DNA of 64,000 bases from Luteimonas sp. MC1825 (lineage in GTDB: Bacteria; Pseudomonadota; Gammaproteobacteria; Xanthomonadales; Xanthomonadaceae), in assembly GCF_014764385.1 (NCBI RefSeq), contig NZ_CP061714.1:1488001-1552000 (forward strand), written 5' to 3'. This document shows, one piece after another, positions 53,205 to 62,751 of this stretch (position 1 is its first letter; each line of letters starts with the position of its first letter). The position numbers and the translations under genes were made by a program. The notes beneath the pieces were generated by a model. The model saw only the letters and a program-made list of their open reading frames with translations. It was not told where the DNA came from and ran no database searches.

Positions 53205-54629
53205 ATGCGACGCTTCGGACACGTCATCAACGGCGCCACGCGCGAGGCCGGCAACGGCGGTTGGCGCGAGGTCTTCGATCCGGCGACCGCCCAGGCCTAC
53301 GCCGAGGTCGCGGATGGCGGCGCGGCTGATGTCGCGGCCGCCGTAACCGCGGCCAGCGCCGCGTTCCCGGCCTGGTCGGCACTGCGCAACAGCGAGCGCT
53401 CGCGCTGGCTCGAGCGCCTGGCCGACGCGCTGGAGGCGCGGCTGGACGATTTCGCCCACGCAGAAGCGCGGGACGGCGGCAAGCCGTATGCGCTGGCCCG
53501 CGATGCCGAGATCCCGCGCGCGGTGTCCAACCTGCGCTTCTTCGCCCACGCCGCCACGCAGTTCGGCAGCCAATCGCACCACGGCGAAGCCGGGCTCAAC
53601 TACACGCTGCGCCAGCCGCTCGGCGTGGTCGGAACGATCTCGCCGTGGAACCTGCCGCTGTACCTCTTCACCTGGAAGATCGCGCCGGCGCTGGCCGCGG
53701 GCAACACCGTGGTCGCCAAGCCCTCCGAGGTCACGCCCGCCACGGCGACCATGCTCGGCGAACTGGCGGCGGAGATCGGCTTCCCGGCCGGCGTGCTCAA
53801 CGTCGTGCACGGGCTGGGGCCGGACGTCGGCGAAGCCATCGTCGGCCACCCGGACGTCAAGGCGGTGTCGTTCACCGGCAGCACCGCGGTCGGCCGGCGC
53901 ATCGCCGGGATCGCCGCGCCGCTGCTGAAGAAGGTCTCGCTGGAGCTCGGCGGCAAGAACCCGACGCTGGTGTTCGCCGACAGCGACTGGCAGGACCAGC
54001 TCGACACCATCCTGCGTTCGGTGTTCCAGAACAGCGGGCAGATCTGCCTGTGCGGTTCGCGCATTCTGGTGGAGCGCCCGATCTACGCGGCGTTTCGCGA
54101 TGCGTTGGTCGGACATGCGCTCGCGCTGCGCGTCGGCGACCCGATGGACAGTGATGCGCGGTTCGGCCCGCTGGTCTCGCAGGCGCACTTCGACAAGGTG
54201 GTGGCGGCGATCGGCCGCGCCCGCGACGAAGGCGGCCACGTGCTCTGCGGCGGCGGCGCGCTCGACCGGCCCGGCTGGTTCGTGGCACCGACGCTGATCG
54301 AGGGCCTCGGCCCCGACTGCGCCAGCAACCGCGAGGAGATCTTCGGCCCCGTCGCGACGCTGCAACCGTTTGACAGCGACGACGAAGCCCTGTCGCTGGC
54401 CAATGCCGGCGACTACGGACTTGCTGCCTCGGTCTGGACGCGCGACCTCCCGCGCGCGCACCGCTTCGGCGCCGAGCTCCGCTGCGGCATCGTCTGGATC
54501 AACACCTGGCTGATGCGCGACCTGCGCACGCCGTTCGGCGGCATGGGCCAGTCCGGCCTGGGCCGCGAGGGCGGCGACGACGCCATGCGTTTCTTCACCG
54601 AGGCGCGCAACGTCTGCATCGCGCGCTGA
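53205..54629 (+). CDS. 2-aminomuconate-6-semialdehyde dehydrogenase
   Basis: 474-residue aldehyde dehydrogenase. The catalytic residues are N149 (TISPWNLPLY), E247 (LELGGKNP) and C281 (NSGQICLCGSR). By context it oxidises 2-aminomuconate semialdehyde to 2-aminomuconate with NAD, between ACMS decarboxylase and the deaminase of the kynurenine catabolic route (AmnC/NbaE type). 2-hydroxymuconic semialdehyde is the related alternative substrate. First gene of the operon; no ribosome-binding site, consistent with a leaderless start. Confidence 0.88.
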   Translation: MRRFGHVINGATREAGNGGWREVFDPATAQAYAEVADGGAADVAAAVTAASAAFPAWSALRNSERSRWLERLADALEARLDDFAHAEARDGGKPYALARDAEIPRAVSNLRFFAHAATQFGSQSHHGEAGLNYTLRQPLGVVGTISPWNLPLYLFTWKIAPALAAGNTVVAKPSEVTPATATMLGELAAEIGFPAGVLNVVHGLGPDVGEAIVGHPDVKAVSFTGSTAVGRRIAGIAAPLLKKVSLELGGKNPTLVFADSDWQDQLDTILRSVFQNSGQICLCGSRILVERPIYAAFRDALVGHALALRVGDPMDSDARFGPLVSQAHFDKVVAAIGRARDEGGHVLCGGGALDRPGWFVAPTLIEGLGPDCASNREEIFGPVATLQPFDSDDEALSLANAGDYGLAASVWTRDLPRAHRFGAELRCGIVWINTWLMRDLRTPFGGMGQSGLGREGGDDAMRFFTEARNVCIAR

Positions 54630-54661
54630 CCCGACATACGACACAGCACCACGGAATCACC

Positions 54662-55324
54662 ATGCACCGAATGCACGACCTCCTTGAACGCAACCGCATC
54701 TGGGCCGAACGCGTCGAAGCCGAAGACCCCGGTTTCTTCACCCGCCTGTCGAAGATCCAGAAGCCCAGGTACCTGTGGATCGGCTGCTCGGACTCGCGCG
54801 TGCCGGCCAACCAGATCATCGACATGGCGCCGGGCGAAGTGTTCGTGCACCGAAACGTGGCCAACGTGGTGGTGCACACGGACCTCAACTGCCTGTCGGT
54901 CATCCAGTACGCCATCGACGTGCTCGAGGTGGAGCACATCCTGGTGGTCGGCCACTACGGCTGCGCCGGCGTCGGCGCGGCGCTCGACGGCCAGCGGGTG
55001 GGGCTGGCCGACAACTGGATCCGCCACGTCAAGGACGTCAAGCACAAGCACCGCGCCATCATCGAGGACCTCGACGACCACGCCATCCGCCACGACCGCC
55101 TGTGCGAACTCAACGCACTCGAGCAGATGATCAATGTTGCCGAAACAACCGTGGTCCGCGAGGCTTGGGCACGCGGCCAGAAGCTCGCGCTGCACGCCTG
55201 GGTCTACTCGCTGCGCAACGGCCGCGTGCACGACCTGGGGCTGTCGATCAACTCGCCTGCGGCGCTGCCGGAACAGTACGAACCGGCGGTCGAACGCATT
55301 CGCGACGACCGCGAGGACCGCTGA
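54662..55324 (+). CDS. can: Beta-class carbonic anhydrase
   Basis: 220 residues. The zinc ligands C42 (GCSDSR, with D44 and R46), H98 and C101 (VGHYGCAG) are at the same positions as in E. coli Can. It interconverts CO2 and bicarbonate in the cytoplasm. It sits inside the kynurenine operon (32 bases after the dehydrogenase, 1 base before the deaminase), two genes before the CO2-releasing ACMS decarboxylase; whether it serves that reaction is inference. Confidence 0.95.
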   Translation: MHRMHDLLERNRIWAERVEAEDPGFFTRLSKIQKPRYLWIGCSDSRVPANQIIDMAPGEVFVHRNVANVVVHTDLNCLSVIQYAIDVLEVEHILVVGHYGCAGVGAALDGQRVGLADNWIRHVKDVKHKHRAIIEDLDDHAIRHDRLCELNALEQMINVAETTVVREAWARGQKLALHAWVYSLRNGRVHDLGLSINSPAALPEQYEPAVERIRDDREDR

Positions 55325-55325
55325 C

Positions 55326-55763
55326 GTGGACGGCCATGTCGTCCGTACCGACGCCGCGCCGAAGCCGGTTGGCGCCTACCCGCATGCGCGGCGTGTCGGC
55401 GGGCTGCTGTTCCTGTCCGGCATCGGTCCGCGCGACCCGGCCAGCGACGACATCCCCGGCAACGACTATTTTGCCGACGGCCGCGTGCGCGGCTACGACA
55501 TCGCGGAACAGGCGCGCGCGGTGTTCGCCAACGTGCGCGCCGTGCTGGAAGCAAGCGGCGCCCGTTGGGAAGACCTGGCGGACGTGACCGTCTACCTCAC
55601 CGACATGGCGCGCGACTTCAAGGCCTACAACGCGGTCTGGGCCGAACACTTCCCGGACCCGGCCACCGCGCCCTGCCGCACCACGCTCGGCATCACCGCG
55701 CTGCCGACGCCGATCGCGATCGAACTCAAGTGCATCGCCGTCATCCAGGGAGGCTCGTCATGA
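55326..55763 (+). CDS. RidA-family protein, probable 2-aminomuconate deaminase
   Basis: 145 residues from a GTG at 55326 with GAGGA 8 bases upstream; no other start lies closer. The YjgF/RidA fold is seen in [55 protein letters not shown] and [12 protein letters not shown]. RidA proteins hydrolyse enamines and imines. In Pseudomonas the 2-aminomuconate deaminases belong to this family. Position between the dehydrogenase and the dioxygenase supports that role, giving 4-oxalocrotonate/2-hydroxymuconate and ammonia. Its stop overlaps the next start by 4 bases. Confidence 0.87.
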   Translation: MDGHVVRTDAAPKPVGAYPHARRVGGLLFLSGIGPRDPASDDIPGNDYFADGRVRGYDIAEQARAVFANVRAVLEASGARWEDLADVTVYLTDMARDFKAYNAVWAEHFPDPATAPCRTTLGITALPTPIAIELKCIAVIQGGSS

Positions 55764-56308
55764 TTCCCGCCCCGCTCAACTTCCAGCAGTGGATCGAGGA
55801 CCACCGCCACCTGCTCAAGCCCCCGGTGGGCAACAAGTGCATCTACGACGGCGACTTCATCGTGATGGTGGTCGGCGGGCCGAACGCGCGCACCGACTAC
55901 CACTTCGAGGAAGGCCCGGAGTGGTTCCACCAGCTGGAAGGCGAGATGGTGCTGCGCATCCAGGAGGACGGGAACGTCCGCGACATCCCGATCCGCGCCG
56001 GCGAGACGTTCCTCCTGCCGCCGCGCGTGCCGCACTCGCCGCAGCGGGCGGAAGGCTCGATCGGCCTGGTGATCGAACGCCGGCGCCTGGCGCACGAGGA
56101 CGACGCGCTGATGTGGTTCTGCGACGCCTGCAACGAGAAGGTGTACGAGGAGTACTTCCACCTCCAGGACATCGAGCAGGACTTCTTCCGCGTGTTCGAG
56201 ACCTTCTACCGCAGCGAGGCGCTGCGCACCTGCAAGGCCTGCGGGCACCTCAACCCGCGGCCCACGCGCTACGAGATGCAGGCGGATTCGCAGGCCGACA
56301 TCACGTGA
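55760..56308 (+). CDS. nbaC: 3-hydroxyanthranilate 3,4-dioxygenase
   Basis: 182-residue cupin. The Fe(II) ligands H48, E54 and H92 and the substrate-binding R44, R96 and E106 correspond, with an offset of 3-4, to those of the Ralstonia/Cupriavidus enzyme. The C-terminal rubredoxin-like site is C121-x2-C124 and C158-x2-C161. It opens the ring of 3-hydroxyanthranilate to 2-amino-3-carboxymuconate semialdehyde (ACMS). ACMS can cyclise to quinolinate for NAD or be decarboxylated by the next gene product. Confidence 0.96.
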   Translation: MIPAPLNFQQWIEDHRHLLKPPVGNKCIYDGDFIVMVVGGPNARTDYHFEEGPEWFHQLEGEMVLRIQEDGNVRDIPIRAGETFLLPPRVPHSPQRAEGSIGLVIERRRLAHEDDALMWFCDACNEKVYEEYFHLQDIEQDFFRVFETFYRSEALRTCKACGHLNPRPTRYEMQADSQADIT

Positions 56309-56318
56309 GGCGGCCGCG

Positions 56319-57344
56319 ATGCTGAAGATCGACATCCACGCCCACTATCTGCCGCGCGACTGGCCGGACCTCGCGCGCAAGTACGGCGACGAGCGCTTCC
56401 CCGTGCTGCACCACACCGATGACGGCCGCCACCGCATCTACAAGGACGGGCGCTTCTTCCGCGAGATCTGGTCGAAGACCTGGGACGCGCAGGAGCGCAT
56501 CGACGACTACGCGCGCTTCGGCGTGCAGGTGCAGGTCATCAGCACCGTGCCGATGATGTTCAGCTACTGGGCGAAGCCCAACCAGGCGCTGGAACTGCAC
56601 ATGGCGCTCAACGACCACATGGCCGCGACCTGCCGCGCACACCCGCGCCACTACGCCGGCATCGGCACGGTGCCGCTGCAGTCGCCGCGGCTGGCGGTGC
56701 AGGAGCTCGAGCGCTGCATGGACCAGCTCGGCCTGCAGGGCGTGCAGATCGGCTCGCACATCCAGCTCGCCGACGGTACCCACTGGAACCTGGACGCGCC
56801 GGAACTGTTCCCGTTCTTCGAGGCCGCGGCCGACCTGGGCGCGGCGATCCTCGTGCACCCCTGGGACATGATGGGCACCGACACCATGCCGAAGTACTGG
56901 CTGCCGTGGCTGGTGGGCATGCCGGCCGAACAGTCGCGTGCGGCCTGCTCGCTGGTGTTCGGCGGCGTGCTGGAGCGGCTGCCCAAGCTGAAGATCTGCA
57001 TGGCGCACGGCGGCGGCAGCTTCCCGTACACCATCGGCCGCATCGAGCATGGCTTCAACATGCGTCCCGATCTCGTCGCCACCGACAATCCGCGCAACCC
57101 GCGCGAGTACCTGTCGCGCCTGTACTTCGATTCCTGGGTCGCCGACAGCCGCGCGCTGCAGTACCTGCTCGACACCTGCGGCGTGGACCGCGTGATGCTG
57201 GGCACCGACTATCCCTTCCCGCTCGGCGAGCAGGTGCCGGGCGCGGGCATCGACGCCCTCGACCTGGACGCCGCCGGCAAGGCGCGCCTCTTCAGCGGCA
57301 CCGCGCTCGAATGGCTCGGCTTGCCCGCGTCCAGGTTTGCGTGA
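56319..57344 (+). CDS. nbaD: 2-amino-3-carboxymuconate-6-semialdehyde decarboxylase
   Basis: 341-residue amidohydrolase-fold zinc enzyme. The metal-binding H7-x-H9 lies in IDIHAHYLPRDW, a His in ILVHPWDMMG, and the catalytic Asp in VMLGTDYPFPLGE. ACMSD removes CO2 from ACMS to give 2-aminomuconate semialdehyde, steering the pathway away from quinolinate and NAD. It starts 10 bases after the dioxygenase. Sequence features (MFSYWAKPNQALELHMALND) are typical of ACMSD rather than other amidohydrolases. Confidence 0.95.
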   Translation: MLKIDIHAHYLPRDWPDLARKYGDERFPVLHHTDDGRHRIYKDGRFFREIWSKTWDAQERIDDYARFGVQVQVISTVPMMFSYWAKPNQALELHMALNDHMAATCRAHPRHYAGIGTVPLQSPRLAVQELERCMDQLGLQGVQIGSHIQLADGTHWNLDAPELFPFFEAAADLGAAILVHPWDMMGTDTMPKYWLPWLVGMPAEQSRAACSLVFGGVLERLPKLKICMAHGGGSFPYTIGRIEHGFNMRPDLVATDNPRNPREYLSRLYFDSWVADSRALQYLLDTCGVDRVMLGTDYPFPLGEQVPGAGIDALDLDAAGKARLFSGTALEWLGLPASRFA

Positions 57345-57378
57345 AACGCATCTTGGCCACAAGAAAGGCTCTTTATCC

Positions 57379-58671
57379 ATGACGGACCTGTACACCGACG
57401 ACCACGCCCTCGCGCTGGACGATGCCGACCCGCTGCGGGCGCTGCGCGACGAGTTCATGATTCCGCGCCACGAAGGACGCGAGCAGGCGTACTTCTGCGG
57501 AAATTCACTGGGCCTGCAGCCGAAGGCGGCGCGGGGCCACGTGCTGGACGTGCTCGACAAGTGGGCCGCCGAGGCGGTGGAGGCGCATTTCACCGGCACC
57601 ACGCAGTGGATGCCGTACCACGCGCTGGTGCGCGACGGCCTGGCGCGCGTGGTCGGCGCCGAGTCCGGCGAGGTGGTGGCGATGAACTCGCTGACCGCCA
57701 ACCTGCACCTGATGCTGGTGAGCTTCTACCGGCCCACGCGCGAACGTGCGGCGATCCTGATGGAGGCCGGGGCGTTTCCATCGGATCGTTACGCGCTCGA
57801 ATCGCAACTGCGCTTCCATGGCTTCGACCCGGCGCGCGACCTGATCGAACTGGCGCCGGACGAGCCCGAAGGCCGCTTCTCGATGGCCGCGATCGAGCGC
57901 GCCATCGCCGAACACGGCCCGCGACTCGCACTCGTCCTGTGGCCGGGCGTGCAGTACCGCAGTGGCCAGGCCTTCGACCTTGCCGCGATCACGCGCCTCG
58001 GCCACGCCGCCGGCGCGGTGGTTGGCTTCGACCTCGCGCATGCCGCAGGCAACCTGCCGCTGCAGCTGCACGACAGCGGCGCCGACTTCGCGGTCTGGTG
58101 CCACTACAAATACCTCAACGCCGGCCCTGGCGCGGTCGCCGGTTGCTTCGTGCATGCGCGCCACGCGAACACCGACCGCCCGCGATTCGCCGGCTGGTGG
58201 GGCCACGAGGAAGCCTCGCGCTTCCGCATGGCGCCCGAGTTCAAGCCCACGCCCGGGGCCGACGGCTGGCAACTCAGCAACCCGCCGATCCTCGGCCTGG
58301 CGCCGCTGCGCGGCTCGCTCGAGCTGTTCGACCGCGCGGGCATGGAGGCGCTGCGCGCGAAGTCGGAAGCGCTTACCGGCTACCTGGAAGCGCTGATCGA
58401 CGCGCAGCTCGCCGATACGCTGTGCATCGCCACCCCGCGCGAACCCGAGCGCCGTGGGGCGCAGCTGTCGCTGCGTGTCCTGCAGGGTCGCGGCATGCAG
58501 GGGCGCGACGCGGGCCGGTCGCTGTTCGGGCACCTGTCGGCGAACGGCGTGGTGGGCGACTGGCGCGAGCCGGACGTGATCCGCGTCTCCCCGGCGCCGA
58601 TGTACAACACCCACGCCGACGTGCTGCGCTTCGTGCGCGAGGTGGTGGAATGGCGGGAGGCGACGGCGTGA
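57379..58671 (+). CDS. kynU: Kynureninase
   Basis: 430-residue PLP enzyme of the aspartate aminotransferase fold. The PLP lysine is K244 in VWCHYKYLNAGPGAVAG. Phosphate- and ring-binding residues lie in MNSLTANLHLML and FDLAHAAGNLPL. It cleaves 3-hydroxykynurenine (or kynurenine) to 3-hydroxyanthranilate (or anthranilate) and alanine. The ATG at 57379 matches the family start; GAAAGG lies ~11 bases upstream. Its stop overlaps the next start (GTGA). Confidence 0.97.
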   Translation: MTDLYTDDHALALDDADPLRALRDEFMIPRHEGREQAYFCGNSLGLQPKAARGHVLDVLDKWAAEAVEAHFTGTTQWMPYHALVRDGLARVVGAESGEVVAMNSLTANLHLMLVSFYRPTRERAAILMEAGAFPSDRYALESQLRFHGFDPARDLIELAPDEPEGRFSMAAIERAIAEHGPRLALVLWPGVQYRSGQAFDLAAITRLGHAAGAVVGFDLAHAAGNLPLQLHDSGADFAVWCHYKYLNAGPGAVAGCFVHARHANTDRPRFAGWWGHEEASRFRMAPEFKPTPGADGWQLSNPPILGLAPLRGSLELFDRAGMEALRAKSEALTGYLEALIDAQLADTLCIATPREPERRGAQLSLRVLQGRGMQGRDAGRSLFGHLSANGVVGDWREPDVIRVSPAPMYNTHADVLRFVREVVEWREATA

Positions 58672-60035
58672 GCGAGGCCAGGCACGCCACGATCATCGGC
58701 GCCGGCCTTGCCGGCGCGCTGATGGCCACCCTGCTCGCCCAGCGCGGCTGGCAGGTGGACGTGTTCGAGCGCCGCGGCGACCCGCGCGTGCACGGCTTCG
58801 CGGGTGGGCGCTCGATCAACCTGGCGCTGGCCGAACGCGGCCTGCACGCGCTGCGCGCCGCCGACGCGGATGGCGCGGTGCTGCGCCAGGCGGTGATGAT
58901 GCGCGGGCGCATGGTCCACCCGCTCGAGGGTGAACCGCAGCTGCAGCGGTATGGCCGCGACGACAGCGAGGTGATCTGGTCGGTGAGCCGCGGCGAGCTG
59001 AATATCACGCTGATCGATGCCGCCGAAGCCGCCGGTGCCGTGCTTCACTTCGACCGCCGCCTGGACAGCGTGGATTTCGACGCGCGCGTGGCCACGTATC
59101 GCGGCGACCTGGCCGGGCACCGGCACACGTTCCACACGCTCATCGGCTGCGACGGCGCCGGCTCCACCCTGCGCGGCCTGATGGACGCACGCAAGCCGCT
59201 GGGCGAGCGCACCGACTGGCTCGGGCACGGCTACAAGGAGCTGGAAATCCCGCCGGCCGCCGACGGCGGTTTCCGCATCGAGCCCAACGCCCTGCACATC
59301 TGGCCGCGCGGTCGCTACATGTGCATCGCCCTGCCCAATGACGAACGCACGTTCACGGTGACACTGTTCATGGCCCTGCACGCCGACGGCAGCGGCGACC
59401 CTGACTTCGACAGCGTGAACACGGCCGCGGATGCGCGCGCGCTGTTCGCGCGTGACTTCGCCGACACGCTGCCACTGATCCCGGCGCTGGAACACGACTT
59501 CGAGGCGAACCCGGTCGGCACGCTGGGCACGCTCTATCTCGACCGCTGGCACCTCGGCGGCGACGCGGTGCTGATCGGCGACGCCGCGCACGCCATGGTG
59601 CCGTTCCACGGCCAGGGCATGAACTGCGCGTTCGAGGACTGCGTGGCGCTGGCGCAGGCGCTCGATGCCGAGAGCGACCTCGCCACGGCGTACGCCACGT
59701 TCGAGGCTGGCCGCAAGCCGGATGCCACGGCGATCCAGCGCATGGCGCTGGACAACTACATCGAGATGCGGGACCTGGTCGACGATCCCGGCTTCCTGCT
59801 GCAGCGCCAGCTGGAACTGGCGCTGCAGGCGCGCCATCCGCAGCGCTTCATCCCGCACTACGCCATGGTGACGTTCATGCGCATCCCGTACTCGCTGGCG
59901 CTGGCGCGCAGCGAGATCCAGCGCGGCATCCTCGAGAGCGCCACGCGCGGACATGCCTCGCTCGACGGCATCGACTGGGCCGCGGCGGATGCCGCCGTGC
60001 TCGGGCAGCTGGAGCCGCTGGAGGATGCGGCCTGA
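58668..60035 (+). CDS. kmo: Kynurenine 3-monooxygenase
   Basis: 455-residue class A flavoprotein from a GTG at 58668 with GGAGG 7 bases upstream. The FAD motif is ATIIGAGLAGALMATLLAQRG, the second motif IGCDGAGSTLR, and the third VLIGDAAHAMVPFHGQGMNCAFEDC. A C-terminal hydrophobic region is typical of KMO. It hydroxylates kynurenine to 3-hydroxykynurenine with NADPH and O2. It is coupled to kynU (GTGA) and to sbcB (TGATG). Confidence 0.96.
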   Translation: MSEARHATIIGAGLAGALMATLLAQRGWQVDVFERRGDPRVHGFAGGRSINLALAERGLHALRAADADGAVLRQAVMMRGRMVHPLEGEPQLQRYGRDDSEVIWSVSRGELNITLIDAAEAAGAVLHFDRRLDSVDFDARVATYRGDLAGHRHTFHTLIGCDGAGSTLRGLMDARKPLGERTDWLGHGYKELEIPPAADGGFRIEPNALHIWPRGRYMCIALPNDERTFTVTLFMALHADGSGDPDFDSVNTAADARALFARDFADTLPLIPALEHDFEANPVGTLGTLYLDRWHLGGDAVLIGDAAHAMVPFHGQGMNCAFEDCVALAQALDAESDLATAYATFEAGRKPDATAIQRMALDNYIEMRDLVDDPGFLLQRQLELALQARHPQRFIPHYAMVTFMRIPYSLALARSEIQRGILESATRGHASLDGIDWAAADAAVLGQLEPLEDAA

Positions 60036-61483
60036 TGGCGGCCAGCTTCCTGTTCTACGACCTGGAGACCTTCGGCACCGATCCCGGGCGCACGCGCATC
60101 GCGCAATTCGCCGCCATCCGCACCGACCAGGCGCTGGAGCAGATCGACGAGCCGATCGACATCATGGTGCGCCCGGCCGACGACCTGTTGCCGTCACCCG
60201 GGGCGACGCTCGTCACCGGCATCACGCCGCAGCACGCGCTGCGCACAGGGCTGCCCGAAGCCGAAGCCTTCTCGCGGATCATGGACGAGATGGCGCGGCC
60301 GGGCACCTGCACGCTGGGCTACAACTCGCTGCGCTTCGACGACGAGTTCATCCGCTGCGGCCTCTACCGCAACTTCCACGATCCCTATGAACGCGAGTGG
60401 CGTGGCGGCAATTCGCGCTGGGACCTGCTGGACGTCATGCGCCTGTGGCATGCACTGCGCCCTGACGGCCTGCACTGGCCGGCGCGCGAGGACGGCGCCA
60501 CGTCCTTCCGCCTCGAGCATCTGGCGGCCGCCAACGACGTGCGCGTCGGCGACGCCCATGAGGCGCTGTCGGACGTGCGCGCGCTGATCGGCATCGCACG
60601 CCTGTTCCGCGCCGCGCAGCCACGCTTGTGGGACTACGCGCTGCGCCTGCGCGACAAGCGCCACGCGGCGACGCTCCTGGACACCGTTGCGATGACGCCT
60701 GTGCTGCACGTGTCGCAGCGCTATCCGGCAACGCGGCTGTGCGCCGCGGCGGTGCTGCCACTCGCGCGCCACCCGCGGATCGACAGCCGGGTGATCGTGT
60801 TCGACCTGGACGCCGAACCGGACGCCCTGCTCGACCTCGACGCCGACACCATCGCCGAGCGCCTGTATGTGCGCGCCGCCGACCTGCCCGAAGGCACCAC
60901 GCGCGTGCCGCTGAAAGAGGTGCACCTCAACCGCTGCCCGGCGCTGGTGCAGTGGGACCACCTGCGCTCCGCCGACTTCGCGCGCCTGGCCATCGACCCG
61001 GCGACGGTCGAGGCGCGCGCGGCGCGCATCCGCGCCCACGGCCCGGCGATTTCCGAGAAGGTCCGCCAGGTCTATGCCCGCGACCAGGCGCGCGCGCCGT
61101 CCGACGTCGACGCCGCGATCTACGACGGGTTCATGGGCGATGGCGACAGGCGCCGCTGCGGCGACGTGCGCGCCACGCCTCCGGCAGCCCTCGGCACCCG
61201 CGATTTCGGCTTCCAGGACCCGCGCCTGGCGGAACTACTGTTCCGCTACCGCGCCCGCAACTGGCCGGAGATGCTGGACGACGGCGAGCGCGCGCGCTGG
61301 GACGACTACCGGCGCCGTCGCCTGTTCGACGACGCCGGGCTCGGCGAGGTCAACCTGGCGCAGTTCGAAGCCGAGATCGCGCGCCTGCGCGCCGAGCGCG
61401 CCGGCAACGCCCGCGACCTGGGCCTGCTCGACCAGCTCGAGGCGTGGGGCCGCGGGATCGTCGCCACCCTGCCCACCGCCTGA
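60035..61483 (+). CDS. sbcB: Exodeoxyribonuclease I
   Basis: 482 residues. The DnaQ-like 3'-5' exonuclease domain has ExoI FLFYDLETFGTDPGRTRIAQF with the catalytic D and E, ExoII LGYNSLRFDDEFI, and ExoIII HEALSDVRALI. An SH3-like part and a C-terminal helical domain follow. It degrades single-stranded DNA and interacts with SSB. Its ATG overlaps the kmo stop (TGATG), so it is translated from the kynurenine message, an odd coupling of catabolism and repair. Confidence 0.95.
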   Translation: MAASFLFYDLETFGTDPGRTRIAQFAAIRTDQALEQIDEPIDIMVRPADDLLPSPGATLVTGITPQHALRTGLPEAEAFSRIMDEMARPGTCTLGYNSLRFDDEFIRCGLYRNFHDPYEREWRGGNSRWDLLDVMRLWHALRPDGLHWPAREDGATSFRLEHLAAANDVRVGDAHEALSDVRALIGIARLFRAAQPRLWDYALRLRDKRHAATLLDTVAMTPVLHVSQRYPATRLCAAAVLPLARHPRIDSRVIVFDLDAEPDALLDLDADTIAERLYVRAADLPEGTTRVPLKEVHLNRCPALVQWDHLRSADFARLAIDPATVEARAARIRAHGPAISEKVRQVYARDQARAPSDVDAAIYDGFMGDGDRRRCGDVRATPPAALGTRDFGFQDPRLAELLFRYRARNWPEMLDDGERARWDDYRRRRLFDDAGLGEVNLAQFEAEIARLRAERAGNARDLGLLDQLEAWGRGIVATLPTA

Positions 61484-61492
61484 GGACCGACG

Positions 61493-62179
61493 ATGGCCAC
61501 CTATTTCAGCGACAAGAGCCTGCGCTTCCTGCGCAACCTGGCGCGCCACAACGAGCGCACCTGGTTCCACGCCAACAAGCATGTCTACGAGGCCGAGGTG
61601 CGCGAACCGTTCCGCCGCCTGCTGGTGGACCTGCAGCCCGACCTGCTGGCCGTCAGCCCGCACTACCGGGCCGAGCCGCGCGCGGTCGGCGGCTCGCTGT
61701 TCCGCATCCAGCGCGACACGCGCTTCGCCAACGACAAGTCACCGTACAAGGGCTGGCAGGGCGCGCGCCTGTTCCACGCGCGCAGCCGCGAGACCGCGGC
61801 ACCCTCGTTCTACCTGCACCTGCAGCCGGGCAACAGTTTCATCGGTGCCGGCCTGTGGCATCCGGAAACCCCGACCCTGCGACGCATCCGCCAGTTCATC
61901 GTCGACAACCCGGGCAGCTGGAAGACGGCCGCGCACGCACCGGCGTTCAAGCGCCGCTTCGCGCTGGAGGAGGACGACATGCTGGTGCGCCCGCCACGCG
62001 GGTTTCCCGAGGATTTCCCGTTCCTCGACGACCTGCGCCACAGGAACTTCGTGGCCTCGCGCGCGATCGACGACGCCACCATGACCGGCCCCCGCCTGCG
62101 CTCGGTGCTGGCCAGGGACGTGCAGGCGCTGGCCCCGTTCGTCGACTACCTGTGCGCAGCCCTGGACCTGGAGTTCTGA
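61493..62179 (+). CDS. DUF2461 (TIGR02453) family protein
   Basis: 228 residues. It begins with the family signature (FSDKSLRFLRNLARHNERTWFHANK) and has FRIQRDTRFANDKSPYKGWQ and SFYLHLQPGNSFIGAGLWHPE. The function of the family is unknown. No signal or membrane segments. It follows sbcB by 9 bases and overlaps the next gene by one base, so it is part of the same transcript. Confidence 0.92.
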   Translation: MATYFSDKSLRFLRNLARHNERTWFHANKHVYEAEVREPFRRLLVDLQPDLLAVSPHYRAEPRAVGGSLFRIQRDTRFANDKSPYKGWQGARLFHARSRETAAPSFYLHLQPGNSFIGAGLWHPETPTLRRIRQFIVDNPGSWKTAAHAPAFKRRFALEEDDMLVRPPRGFPEDFPFLDDLRHRNFVASRAIDDATMTGPRLRSVLARDVQALAPFVDYLCAALDLEF

Positions 62180-62727
62180 TGATGGCAAAGACCAACAGCC
62201 GATGGATCATCCTCGCCTGCCTGCTGCTTGCGGCGTTGCTGGCCTGGGTGGCCAGCGGGCCATACCGCACGCTGGCCGCGATCCGCGACGCGGTGAAGAC
62301 CGAAGACGCAGGCGCGCTGGCGCGCCAGGTCGATTTCCCCGCGCTGCGCGCCAGCCTGAAGCTGCAGCTGCAGGACCGCATCGTCCGCGAGGCCGGCGCA
62401 GGCGTGCAGGCCGATCCGTTCGGTGCGTTCGGGCTGCGCATCGCCACCGGACTCGCCGGCGGACTGGTCGATGCCATGGTCACGCCGGCCGGACTGGGCG
62501 CGCTGATGGAAGGCCGCAAGAGCTGGAACCGTGCCAGCGGCATCGCGCCGCCGTCGCGCCGCGACACCACGGGGCAGTCGGAGCCGCTGCCCGATCCGCG
62601 CCACCGCTTCGAGTCGCCGTCGCGCTTCACCGCCACCGTGGCCCACGCCGGCGGCGACGAGGTCGTGTTCGTGCTGACCCGGCAGGGGCTGCAGTGGAAG
62701 CTGTCGGATATCCGCCTCGCGGAGTGA
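62179..62727 (+). CDS. DUF2939 family protein, membrane-anchored
   Basis: 182 residues from the first of two adjacent ATGs (62179 or 62182). An N-terminal hydrophobic helix (WIILACLLLAALLAWVASG) serves as anchor or uncleaved signal. It is followed by the DUF2939 pattern YRTLAAIRDAVKTEDAGALARQVDFPALRASLK and a beta-rich end (EVVFVLTRQGLQWKLSDIRL). Function unknown. The start codon overlaps the stop of the DUF2461 gene. It converges with the nucleotidase (24 bases between stops). Confidence 0.88.
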   Translation: MMAKTNSRWIILACLLLAALLAWVASGPYRTLAAIRDAVKTEDAGALARQVDFPALRASLKLQLQDRIVREAGAGVQADPFGAFGLRIATGLAGGLVDAMVTPAGLGALMEGRKSWNRASGIAPPSRRDTTGQSEPLPDPRHRFESPSRFTATVAHAGGDEVVFVLTRQGLQWKLSDIRLAE

Positions 62728-62751
62728 GCTGCGCCGGAAATGGGTGAAGCG

